Shown: positions 1-5,600 of the stretch, piece after piece
Numbering within the stretch: position 1 is the first letter of the stretch
How the letters are laid out: each line of letters begins with the position of its first letter
From: Gammaproteobacteria bacterium
GTDB lineage: Bacteria > Pseudomonadota > Gammaproteobacteria > HTCC5015
Assembly: GCA_020630145.1 (NCBI GenBank)
Contig: JAHDBX010000135.1
Span: 1 to 5,712 of the forward strand
Direction of reading: 5' to 3'
DNA length: 5,712 nucleotides
Notes under the pieces: model-generated
Database searches by the model: none
What the model saw: the letters and a program-made list of their open reading frames with translations, nothing else
Told to the model about the DNA's origin: nothing
Program-made: the position numbers and the translations under genes

Positions 1-886
1 TAAACTACTCTCTAAGATTGCTTCTGAGGTGGTTACTTTAGGTCGCAAAAAGGTAAAAAATTGTACTTTTTATGAAGTTGATTTTGAGCAAGATTTCGAC
101 TGTCAAGAAGTGATGCATAATGTTGAGGTTGTTTTTCATTGTGCCGCTCGTGCCCATGTGATGTACGATAAAGAGTTAGACCCTTTAGGGTGTTATCGGC
201 AAGTTAATACAAAGTCAACATTGGCCCTCGCGGAACAAGCAGCAGTTTCAGGTGTTAAACGTTTTGTCTTTTTAAGCAGCATAAAAGTGAATGGTGAAAT
301 AACAGATGTAAATAAGCCTTTCACTGAAGAAGTAACATCTGCTCCATCCGACCCATATGGCCTATCTAAATATGAGGCTGAACTAAAGTTAATGGAGCTT
401 TCAGAGTCTACGGGAATGGAGGTGGTCATTATCAGGCCTCCTTTAGTTTATGGTCCTCAAGTAAAAGGTAATTTTGCGACATTAACTAAACTGGCAAAAA
501 GTGGCTTCCCACTTCCATTGAAGTTGGTTACTAATAATAAAAGGTCACTTATAGCATTGGATAATTTGATTGATTTTATTATGTGTTGTGGTGATTATCA
601 AAAAACACCGCAAGCTCGCAATCAAGTTTTTTTGATCTCTGATGGTGACGATACTTCTACTGCTGAATTAATTGAAAAAATTGCTCATAGCCACGGAAAG
701 AAGGCATTGTTATTGCCAGTCCCTGCATCACTGCTACGTGTTATTGCAGCCACTTTCGGTAAAAAAGTTGTAGCCGATCGTATCTTGAGTTCATTGCAGG
801 TAGACAGTTCGAAGGCGAGAGAGCTGCTGGATTGGAGGCCAGTTGTTACTATGGACGAACAACTACAGAAAATGCTTAATAAATAA
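1..886 (+). CDS. NAD-dependent epimerase/dehydratase, WbpV-like (5' truncated by window)
   Basis: This is an extended short-chain dehydrogenase/reductase acting on nucleotide sugars, cytoplasmic. The reading frame is open from base 2 with no stop before it, so the true start lies upstream. The GTG at 29 is not the start, because the N-terminal Rossmann beta strand and GxxGxxG loop (about 20-30 residues) are missing. Counting from that GTG, visible features are an SSIKVNGE block at residues 83-90 (catalytic Ser region), the catalytic YxxxK as YGLSK at 110-114, RPPLVYGP at 136-143, a KRSLIALDNL substrate-loop region at 171-180, and a C-terminal SSKARELLDWRP at 260-271. The SSIKVNGE and RPPLVYGP wording resembles the WbpV/WreQ group, which reduces UDP-4-keto-6-deoxy-GlcNAc to UDP-QuiNAc. 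The nearby WbpM-like dehydratase fits that role. A 4-epimerase or an FucNAc-type reductase (WbpK) remains possible. Its TAA stop directly abuts the stop of the convergent gene. Confidence 0.9.
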   Translation, partial: KLLSKIASEVVTLGRKKVKNCTFYEVDFEQDFDCQEVMHNVEVVFHCAARAHVMYDKELDPLGCYRQVNTKSTLALAEQAAVSGVKRFVFLSSIKVNGEITDVNKPFTEEVTSAPSDPYGLSKYEAELKLMELSESTGMEVVIIRPPLVYGPQVKGNFATLTKLAKSGFPLPLKLVTNNKRSLIALDNLIDFIMCCGDYQKTPQARNQVFLISDGDDTSTAELIEKIAHSHGKKALLLPVPASLLRVIAATFGKKVVADRILSSLQVDSSKARELLDWRPVVTMDEQLQKMLNK

Positions 887-1450
887 CTACAGTTTTAGTC
901 TATCCCCTCTGCCTTTACCACTGATTGTGGCTACAATTAAGTTAAAATAAAGGCAAATACTCATATTCTTGATCATCAATCTGTCATAGCGTGATAATTT
1001 TCTAGGTGTTGACATGTCTATTTCATTGATTTGTCCTAAGCCAGTTATTCCTGGTCGTGAGTTAAATATCTCCCTTTTCTCTCGTTCTTGACGCAATTGA
1101 GACTGCACTGGCAAACCAGGTCTCGGACCCACAAGACTCATATCCCCAACAACAACATTCCACAATTGTGGCAGCTCATCTAGTTTTGAGGCTCGAAGAA
1201 ATTTACCTAATTTAGTTATTTCACTAGTTTTAGCAAGGTGTGTTGCTTTTTGTGTTGTACCCACTTTCATGCTTCTAAACTTTACTAATTTAAACCCCCT
1301 TTGATTTTTTCCAAGGCGAGTTTGAATAAAAAGAGGGGAGCCTGTATCAAGCAAGCCTATTAAAAAAATTATCGCCATAATCGGGGATAAAAAAATTAAA
1401 CCCAGCATCGATAAAATAATATCTATAATGCGTATTACTATATTTTGCAT
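887..1450 (-). CDS. PglC-like initiating sugar transferase (monotopic phosphoglycosyl transferase)
   Basis: This 187-residue protein belongs to the bacterial sugar transferase family, whose members move a sugar-1-phosphate from a UDP-sugar to undecaprenyl phosphate on the cytoplasmic face of the inner membrane. Residues 5-32 form the hydrophobic re-entrant helix, with the Ser-Pro pair at 22-23 that kinks it in PglC. Next come RLGKNQRGFKLVKFRSM (45-61) and LDELPQLWNVVVGDMSLVGPRP (90-111), which carries the Asp91-Glu92 catalytic dyad, then SRPGITGLGQIN (131-142) and a C-terminal GKGRGDR. The length matches PglC-type minimal enzymes, not the long WbaP/WcaJ forms with extra membrane helices. The ATG start is supported by alignment to the family start; no good Shine-Dalgarno sequence is visible. 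It diverges from the WbpM-like gene, and the likely substrate is that pathway's product (UDP-QuiNAc or similar). The sugar specificity is inference. Confidence 0.93.
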   Translation of the reverse strand: MQNIVIRIIDIILSMLGLIFLSPIMAIIFLIGLLDTGSPLFIQTRLGKNQRGFKLVKFRSMKVGTTQKATHLAKTSEITKLGKFLRASKLDELPQLWNVVVGDMSLVGPRPGLPVQSQLRQEREKREIFNSRPGITGLGQINEIDMSTPRKLSRYDRLMIKNMSICLYFNLIVATISGKGRGDRLKL

Positions 1451-1576
1451 GTTTTAGTGAACAACTTGAGGTCATTAATTTAATAAGGAGTGGCGACGTC
1501 CATTGTAACCTTTTAGCTACACATTAAAAACCAAATTGTGTAAAATCCTTATAAAATCACGCTTGGATACTATTTT
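1451..1576. promoter_or_regulatory. Divergent intergenic region between sugar transferase and dehydratase
   Basis: These 126 bp separate two divergent starts, so they should hold promoters for both. On the plus strand there is a fair sigma-70 candidate, listed separately. On the minus strand the best -10-like hexamer is TACAAT (1502-1507), about 52 nt before the transferase ATG, but it has no convincing -35 partner at normal spacing. No JUMPstart/ops element is recognisable; the stretch around 1487-1500 is GC-richer but does not match ops. The plus-strand ribosome binding site for the dehydratase is weak (TGGA at 1564-1567, 9 nt before the ATG). Confidence 0.5.
1518..1546 (+). promoter_or_regulatory. 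Candidate sigma-70 promoter for the WbpM-like gene
   Basis: A -35-like TACACA (1518-1523, 4 of 6 to TTGACA) is followed after exactly 17 bp by a -10-like TAAAAT (1541-1546, 5 of 6). The -10 is preceded by TGG, giving an extended TGn -10 that can offset the poor -35. Transcription would start near 1553, leaving a 5' leader of about 24 nt before the ATG at 1577. A second AT-rich stretch, TATAAA at 1550-1555, has no matching -35. Confidence 0.4.
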
Positions 1577-3517
1577 ATGGAAAAAGGACGTTTTATATAT
1601 CATCTTGCTACAATGAGCCGCTCTCACAAGCGCTTTATAATGCTATTGGGCGACACCATTGTTCTACCTATTGCACTATGGTCAGCCTATGTCTTGCGAT
1701 TATCAGAATGGTGGCCACAAGAATACTTATTGGCTGGGTGGTGGTTGTTTGTTGTAGTTCCAGCTGTTGGTATTTACGTTTTTGCTCGACTTGGTTTATA
1801 TCGGGCCGTGGTCCGTTTTATGGGGGCTCAAGCCATATGGGCGGTAGTTAAAGGGGTTTCTTTATTAGCGCTTTTTCTTTGGGCGGCAGCATTTGTTTTT
1901 CAGTTACAGCCTTTCCCTCGATCGATTCCCATTAATTTTGCTCTAGTGGCATTAGTTTATGTTGGTGGTAGTCGACTCCTCGTACGCCATTATTATCATT
2001 GGTTTATAAGAAATCGTATCGAAAAAGATGCCGTGCTAATTTACGGGGCTGGCGGCGCGGGTATTCAATTAGCAACTGCACTATCTGATGGGTTAGAGTT
2101 TTATCCAGTCGGCTTTGTTGATGACGACTCCTCGCTTTGGAAGTCAACTATTAAGGGTTTGCCCGTTTATGCTCCTGACTCCCTAGGTGTGATTATAAAA
2201 AATGAAGGTATTAAGCATATTCTATTAGCGCTTCCAAATGCAGCGAATAAACAACTTAAGAAAATTTTGGAATGTTTAAGTACATATAATGTACATATTC
2301 AAACTATTCCTTCTATGCCGGATTTACTTTCTGGCACAGCATTGGTTGAGCAATTACGTGAAGTGCAAGTTGAGGAGTTGCTAGGTCGTGATCCTGTCAC
2401 TCCTGTCCCAGAATTATTGACGAAATGTATTGTCGATAAAACGGTTATGGTGACGGGGGCTGGGGGTTCAATTGGTTCTGAGTTATGTCGCCAAATACTT
2501 GAACAAAAGCCGAATACCCTCATACTTTTTGAGCAAAGTGAATATAATCTTTACCGTATTGAACAAGAATTAAATAACAAGAAAAATGAAATGGGTTTGA
2601 GTGTTGTTATTATTCCGTTTCTGGGTTCTGTCGTTCAGCCAAACCGTATTCGCGATATTTTCACCTCTTTTTCTATCCATACTGTCTATCACGCCGCTGC
2701 ATACAAGCATGTCCCTTTAGTTGAAGCAAATATTATTGAAGGTGTAGTAAATAATGTATTAGGGACAAACGCAATAGCTGAAGAGGCTTCAATGGCTGGG
2801 GTATCTCACTTTATATTAGTTTCAACAGATAAAGCTGTTCGACCAACTAATGTAATGGGAGCAACTAAACGCTTCGCCGAGCTTATTCTGCAGGCTCTCG
2901 CAATAAACAGCAATACGGTATTTTCAATAGTTCGTTTTGGTAATGTTCTAGGGTCTTCTGGTTCGGTTGTGCCTTTATTTCGTCAACAAATCGGTAACGG
3001 TGGCCCTATCACAGTCACTCATCAAGATATTACTCGCTTTTTTATGATCATTCCTGAAGCGGCTTCTTTAGTAATTCAAGCTGGTTCAATGGCTAAAGGT
3101 GGAGATGTTTTTGTTCTTGACATGGGGGAACCTGTAAGAATTGTTGATTTGGCAAGGCGAATGATACAGCTAGCTGGCTTGGAGTTGAAAACACAAGAAA
3201 ACCCTGATGGGGATATTGAAATTCAATACACAGGGTTACGACCAGCGGAAAAACTATATGAGGAACTACTTTTAGGTGATGATGTTGTTGGCACTATGCA
3301 TAGTAAAATTATGCGTGCCAATGAAGCGTATTTATCACCAAAAGAGCTGGATGAATATATAAAAGCGATATCATACGCATGCGAAAAATATGACTCTTCT
3401 GAAGTAAAGCTTATCCTAAGTCAAGTTGTTGAGGGTTACACACCCCATGTAGAGAATATGGCCAATTCCCCTCTACTAAATAATGTAAGCAAGCTAGATG
3501 TAAATATTAAGCGTTAA
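1577..3517 (+). CDS. wbpM: UDP-GlcNAc 4,6-dehydratase, WbpM/CapD type, membrane-bound
   Basis: This 646-residue inner-membrane protein has the full WbpM layout and near-usual length (about 660). Four hydrophobic segments lie near residues 22-42, 51-73, 85-110 and 117-137. A first Rossmann-like nucleotide-binding domain follows (YGAGGAG, 156-162). The catalytic SDR domain opens with VTGAGGSIGSE (292-302) and contains STDK (416-419), then MGATK (427-431). The Tyr of the usual YxxxK is therefore Met427, the altered S-M-K triad known from large WbpM homologues, whereas short FlaA1/PseB types keep Tyr. RFGNVLGS (453-460) and LRPAEKLYEELL (554-565) are further family blocks. The expected reaction is UDP-GlcNAc to UDP-4-keto-6-deoxy-GlcNAc, feeding QuiNAc, FucNAc or bacillosamine-type sugars. 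The ATG at 1577 fits family length; a later ATG (codon 13) has no better ribosome binding site. Residues after about 620 form a tail with no recognised motif. It converges on the polymerase-like gene with 15 bp between stops and no visible terminator. Confidence 0.94.
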   Translation: MEKGRFIYHLATMSRSHKRFIMLLGDTIVLPIALWSAYVLRLSEWWPQEYLLAGWWLFVVVPAVGIYVFARLGLYRAVVRFMGAQAIWAVVKGVSLLALFLWAAAFVFQLQPFPRSIPINFALVALVYVGGSRLLVRHYYHWFIRNRIEKDAVLIYGAGGAGIQLATALSDGLEFYPVGFVDDDSSLWKSTIKGLPVYAPDSLGVIIKNEGIKHILLALPNAANKQLKKILECLSTYNVHIQTIPSMPDLLSGTALVEQLREVQVEELLGRDPVTPVPELLTKCIVDKTVMVTGAGGSIGSELCRQILEQKPNTLILFEQSEYNLYRIEQELNNKKNEMGLSVVIIPFLGSVVQPNRIRDIFTSFSIHTVYHAAAYKHVPLVEANIIEGVVNNVLGTNAIAEEASMAGVSHFILVSTDKAVRPTNVMGATKRFAELILQALAINSNTVFSIVRFGNVLGSSGSVVPLFRQQIGNGGPITVTHQDITRFFMIIPEAASLVIQAGSMAKGGDVFVLDMGEPVRIVDLARRMIQLAGLELKTQENPDGDIEIQYTGLRPAEKLYEELLLGDDVVGTMHSKIMRANEAYLSPKELDEYIKAISYACEKYDSSEVKLILSQVVEGYTPHVENMANSPLLNNVSKLDVNIKR

Positions 3518-3532
3518 CTGGTTTTCTTAAAC

Positions 3533-5005
3533 TTATCGCTTGTAAACTGAATCTTCAGATAGCTGATTTTTAATAAAAGAAGCTAACCCTATTGCTATAG
3601 CAAATATATAGAATATTTTTGCTTGAAGCCCATAGCACAGTATGATTATGGCAAATAAAGAGAGCCTTTCAATATTCATATTGGTATCCGGATCCTTTAT
3701 CGCATTGCTGATAAGTCGATATGTAAACATAATAAGTAGTGTGAGCCATAGTGAAAAGCCAACCAACCCATAATTTGATATTTCACGTAGTACACCTATG
3801 TGAGGAAGTGAGTTAATAAGTCTTTTTTCCGAGGCTGCTAAAGAAATAAGGCCTGGGCCAGTCCCGAAGATAAGATGTCTAGGGTTTTCAATAAAGAAGT
3901 CAATAGCAGCGGCATCAAAGACTTCAAATCTTTTCAGAAAGAGATATTGAGATGGAAAATTAACATCAGTTATTCCGCCTGTAATATAAGCTCTTGATTT
4001 TTCTCCAGCAACCGTTGCCCAAATATTCTTTTTAGCTGGTGCTGGTGTGTTTGAGGTGGCTGGAGCAGTTTCAGCTATGGCCTCTTCATTTGTTGTTTTG
4101 TTAATTGTGGCTAGTTGCTCAGTAATCTTATATTTGATGCTATTAAAAGGGGTATTGGTTAATAAGGTGATGATAGCAACTATTGCTAACCCTTGTGCGA
4201 AAGCTAGTGCCTGACCCTTAAGCTGCTTGCGGTACCATAGGTAAGCACACATCATAACGACAGATACTAGAATAATAATGATTGCAGAGCTTACAGACGC
4301 TGAAAAATAAAATGCCGGGTAAATGGAGCAAATTAGAACGACACGATACTTAAACTGCATTTTCGTAACAAGGACCGTAAATAACGTGATTATTGCCGTA
4401 TAACCAGCACCGCGTGGCTCATAGTTGAATCCACGTGAACGATAGGAAATGTCTCGTGCGTCATATCCTGTAAACAAGTAATAGAGGTCCAAATGAAAAA
4501 ATCTTTCAATCAAAATGCCAGTGGTGCAGGCAATTCCTCCTGCAATCAATCCCCAGATAAGAAATTTAAAATTGCGTTCGGTATTTAATTTAGTTGCTAG
4601 GAATATAATAACCATCATTTCTAAAAAATAGCTTCCAAGGTACAGTACCGAGCGCCCTTGAGGTAATTGCCTTAAGCCTCGTGATTCAGAGTAATCAGGC
4701 CATGGTGATATATACCCATAAATTAATCCTAGCGTGACTAACAAGCCAAAAATTCCTAACCATATTTTGCCAGGTGTAATTTGAATAATTTTGTGGATAT
4801 GTTTAAGTGCATATGGAATTAAGAATATTCCAGCAATTTTTGTAGAGCTAAGAGTTACAAAGGAGAGGTTATTAAAAATTTCTATCGTTGCACTGAATGC
4901 AATCCATGCAATAAGCCAATTATCTCGACGTGTTATTAAGCAGTATAATGGAACTATAAATGAGAATAAAAAAAGAAGTTGAAGTGGGTTGTCCAAGACC
5001 TGCAT
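3533..5005 (-). CDS. O-antigen polymerase/ligase-like polytopic membrane protein (Wzy/WaaL superfamily)
   Basis: This 490-residue protein has about ten to twelve hydrophobic segments and is predicted in the inner membrane. Numbered from the ATG at 5005, a segment RGFNYEPRGAGY (191-202) sits at a membrane boundary, like the Arg-containing motif of Wzy and O-antigen ligases. A long soluble, presumably periplasmic, region spans about 285-405 and ends with FGTGPG (380-385) and PHIGVLREISNYGLVG (401-416). The latter matches the family's H-N-x9-G-x2-G pattern in spacing, but the Asn after His402 is Ile. The loop includes an Ala/Thr/Pro-rich low-complexity part (303-326). Whether it polymerises repeat units (Wzy), ligates them to lipid A-core (WaaL) or exports another glycan cannot be decided from sequence alone. 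The frame extends to an ATG at 5029, but only the ATG at 5005 has a well-placed ribosome binding site, so I chose 5005. It stands alone on its strand between the dehydratase and the tRNA-thrS region. Confidence 0.82.
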   Translation of the reverse strand: MQVLDNPLQLLFLFSFIVPLYCLITRRDNWLIAWIAFSATIEIFNNLSFVTLSSTKIAGIFLIPYALKHIHKIIQITPGKIWLGIFGLLVTLGLIYGYISPWPDYSESRGLRQLPQGRSVLYLGSYFLEMMVIIFLATKLNTERNFKFLIWGLIAGGIACTTGILIERFFHLDLYYLFTGYDARDISYRSRGFNYEPRGAGYTAIITLFTVLVTKMQFKYRVVLICSIYPAFYFSASVSSAIIIILVSVVMMCAYLWYRKQLKGQALAFAQGLAIVAIITLLTNTPFNSIKYKITEQLATINKTTNEEAIAETAPATSNTPAPAKKNIWATVAGEKSRAYITGGITDVNFPSQYLFLKRFEVFDAAAIDFFIENPRHLIFGTGPGLISLAASEKRLINSLPHIGVLREISNYGLVGFSLWLTLLIMFTYRLISNAIKDPDTNMNIERLSLFAIIILCYGLQAKIFYIFAIAIGLASFIKNQLSEDSVYKR

Positions 5006-5010
5006 TAAAT

Positions 5011-5015
5011 ACTCC
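5011..5015 (-). promoter_or_regulatory. Ribosome binding site selecting the 5005 start
   Basis: On the minus strand GGAGT lies 5 nt before the ATG at 5003-5005, a strong Shine-Dalgarno match at good spacing. The in-frame ATGs at 5029 and 5017 lack one; the nearest purine run to the 5029 start, GAAGG, is about 14 nt away and separated by a palindrome. The shorter start removes eight residues (MFELMEYL) that carry no family motif. Confidence 0.6.
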
Positions 5016-5032
5016 ATAAGTTCGAACATATT

Positions 5033-5044
5033 GGCTCTAGAGCC
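5033..5044. repeat. 12-bp perfect palindrome upstream of the polymerase-like gene
   Basis: GGCTCTAGAGCC is its own reverse complement. It ends 3 bp from the upstream ATG (5029) and lies about 27 bp before the preferred ATG (5005). As DNA it could be an operator. As RNA it can form only a short stem, since a loop must open in the middle. Its position within the 5' leader or near the start suggests regulation, but no known regulator is recognised. Confidence 0.5.
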
Positions 5045-5107
5045 TTCATATCGGGTAAATGTGGTTGTTATATACCTTATTAAGGCCTAGCACCACTTCG
5101 AACGCGA

Positions 5108-5135
5108 ATAATACACGCCTTTTAAAATGACTCAA
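5108..5135 (-). promoter_or_regulatory. Candidate sigma-70 promoter for the polymerase-like gene
   Basis: Reading the minus strand, TTGAGT (5135-5130, 4 of 6 to TTGACA) and TATTAT (5113-5108, 5 of 6 to TATAAT) are separated by 16 bp. Transcription would begin near 5101, giving a leader of roughly 95 nt that includes the 12-bp palindrome. In AT-rich DNA such matches arise by chance, so support is modest. Confidence 0.3.
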
Positions 5136-5150
5136 ACCCCTGATTGCTTG

Positions 5151-5163
5151 AATTATTATAATT
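5151..5163. repeat. 13-bp AT-only palindrome
   Basis: AATTAT-T-ATAATT is a perfect inverted repeat around a central base. It includes a TATAAT hexamer on each strand, but neither has a matching -35 at 16-18 bp. It could be a binding site for an AT-preferring regulator such as an H-NS-like silencer or IHF region, or simply chance in AT-rich DNA. Confidence 0.35.
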
Positions 5164-5323
5164 AAGGTTGTCACCTAATGCTACGCTTTTTGGTTTCTAA
5201 GTGTTTTAGGGGGGTTAGCTAGTGGAAGTAAAGATAGGTCGAATTATTTACTACTCCCGGTTTTTAAATAACCAATAAATTAACCTTTTCCTATGTTATA
5301 TATTCTTAGCTTGCTCCATGTTA

Positions 5324-5360
5324 TTGATAATTTTAGAAATTATCGTTATAGTGCGTCCCC
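5324..5360 (+). promoter_or_regulatory. Stable-RNA-type sigma-70 promoter for tRNA-Val
   Basis: TTGATA (5324-5329, 5 of 6) and TATAGT (5347-5352, 5 of 6) are exactly 17 bp apart. They are followed by a GC-rich discriminator GCGTCCCC (5353-5360) in otherwise AT-rich DNA. A GC-rich discriminator resembling GCGCC at this place is the hallmark of rRNA and tRNA promoters under stringent (ppGpp/DksA) control in gammaproteobacteria. Transcription should start near 5359-5361, leaving about 19 nt of 5' leader to be removed by RNase P. This is the best promoter in the window. Confidence 0.75.
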
Positions 5361-5378
5361 TTAAAATTTTTACTGTAT

Positions 5379-5455
5379 ACGACCGTAGCTCAGTTGGTTA
5401 GAGCATCACCTTGACATGGTGGGGGTCGGTGGTTCGAATCCACTCGGTCGTACCA
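5379..5455 (+). tRNA. tRNA-Val (anticodon GAC)
   Basis: The 77-nt sequence folds into a full cloverleaf. The acceptor arm is ACGACCG with CGGTCGT (7 perfect pairs), and the D arm is GCTC/GAGC with a GG-containing loop. The anticodon arm is TCACC/GGTGG with loop TTGACAT, putting GAC at 5413-5415. The variable loop is GGGTC, the T arm is GGTGG/CCACT with loop TTCGAAT, and the discriminator A is followed by an encoded CCA. GAC reads valine codons GUC and GUU; A73 is the known valine discriminator. The first pair is A1-U72, where E. coli tRNA-Val has G1-C72. It has its own strong promoter, and no terminator is obvious after it, so the transcript may run on into thrS. Confidence 0.97.
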
Positions 5456-5463
5456 ATATAAAA

Positions 5464-5529
5464 GTTTACAGTCTGCAGCTAACAGTTTTTAGCCACTAGT
5501 TGTCTGGCTCTGTTTGGTTTTCTGTAAAC
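5464..5529 (+). promoter_or_regulatory. Long imperfect stem-loop in the thrS leader
   Basis: A perfect 8-bp inverted repeat, GTTTACAG (5464-5471) with CTGTAAAC (5522-5529), encloses nested pairs AACAG/CTGTT (5481-5485 with 5510-5514) and AGCCA/TGGCT (5491-5495 with 5505-5509). A TTTTT bulge separates the two inner stems on the 5' side. No U-tract follows, so it is not a typical intrinsic terminator. Its place upstream of the anticodon-like hairpin matches the upstream structured domain (domain 4) of the E. coli thrS operator; equivalence is inference. A weak thrS promoter candidate overlaps it (TTGTCT 5500-5505, TGTAAA 5523-5528, 17-bp spacing), which would leave this stem out of that transcript. 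Confidence 0.5.
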
Positions 5530-5561
5530 CGTGTGCTTTTAGCCATACCTAATTTTATTTT

Positions 5562-5592
5562 TCACGCGACCTTTTGTAGGGGCCGCCACTGA
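5562..5592 (+). promoter_or_regulatory. thrS translational operator: tRNA-Thr anticodon-arm mimic
   Basis: GCGACC (5566-5571) pairs with GGCCGC (5581-5586) apart from one A-C mismatch, and T5572-G5580 closes a 7-nt loop TTTGTAG. TCA/TGA (5562-5564 with 5590-5592) may extend the stem beyond an internal loop. In anticodon-loop numbering the loop gives U33, U34-G35-U36 and A37. That is the threonine anticodon UGU with the expected U before it and A after it. The UGU sits at -31 to -29 from the thrS ATG, just before the ribosome binding site. In E. coli, ThrRS binds a similar anticodon-like hairpin (CGU loop) in its own mRNA and blocks ribosome loading. The same autoregulation is inferred here. 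Confidence 0.6.
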
Positions 5593-5595
5593 TCT

Positions 5596-5600
5596 AGGAC
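5596..5600 (+). promoter_or_regulatory. thrS: thrS ribosome binding site
   Basis: AGGAC lies 5 nt before the ATG at 5606 and gives a good Shine-Dalgarno match at normal spacing. It begins 3 nt after the operator hairpin's outer pairs, so protein bound to the hairpin could sterically exclude the 30S subunit. Confidence 0.75.

Larger units (their letters stand above)
5030..5378. other. 349-bp non-coding stretch between the polysaccharide locus and tRNA-Val
   Basis: I see no credible protein-coding gene on either strand here. Contents listed separately are a 12-bp palindrome beside the polymerase gene, a candidate minus-strand promoter, an AT-rich palindrome and the tRNA promoter. Between about 5164 and 5323 I find no further motif I can support; there is a run of six G at 5209-5214 and a weak imperfect inverted repeat at 5259-5273. 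No copy of the tRNA 3' end was noticed here, so there is no evidence for an integrase attachment site. The stretch marks the border between accessory sugar genes and conserved core DNA. Confidence 0.6.

Noticed and set aside
29..31. GTG as the start codon of the first gene
   Set aside because: The frame stays open to the left edge and the protein lacks its Rossmann GxxGxxG start, so the gene is cut by the window and this GTG is an internal valine.
193..429. Minus-strand open frame inside the epimerase gene
   Set aside because: It is antisense to conserved catalytic motifs, has no ribosome binding site or family resemblance, and is best seen as a chance frame.
918..930. Small hairpin CCAC/GTGG as a terminator for the epimerase gene
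   Set aside because: The stem is only 4 bp, lies inside the coding end of the convergent transferase gene and is not followed by a U-tract.
1482..1504. Possible JUMPstart/ops (RfaH) element before the dehydratase
   Set aside because: The stretch shares only a short GTGGCGA-like piece and does not match the ops core GGCGGTAG.
2299..2523. Minus-strand open frame inside the dehydratase gene
   Set aside because: It overlaps the conserved NAD-binding motif of the real gene and shows only Ser/Thr-rich composition expected from antisense translation.
4791..4982. Plus-strand open frame inside the polymerase-like gene
   Set aside because: It is antisense to membrane segments of a well-supported gene, with no start signal or recognisable motif.
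5259..5273. Imperfect inverted repeat GGTT...AACC as a terminator
   Set aside because: It is weak, AT-rich with a central mismatch, lacks a U-tract, and has no gene on the correct side to terminate.
5431..5460. tRNA-Val 3' end as a mobile-element attachment site
   Set aside because: I saw no second copy of the tRNA 3' end in the window and no integrase gene; the neighbouring genes are ordinary glycan enzymes.
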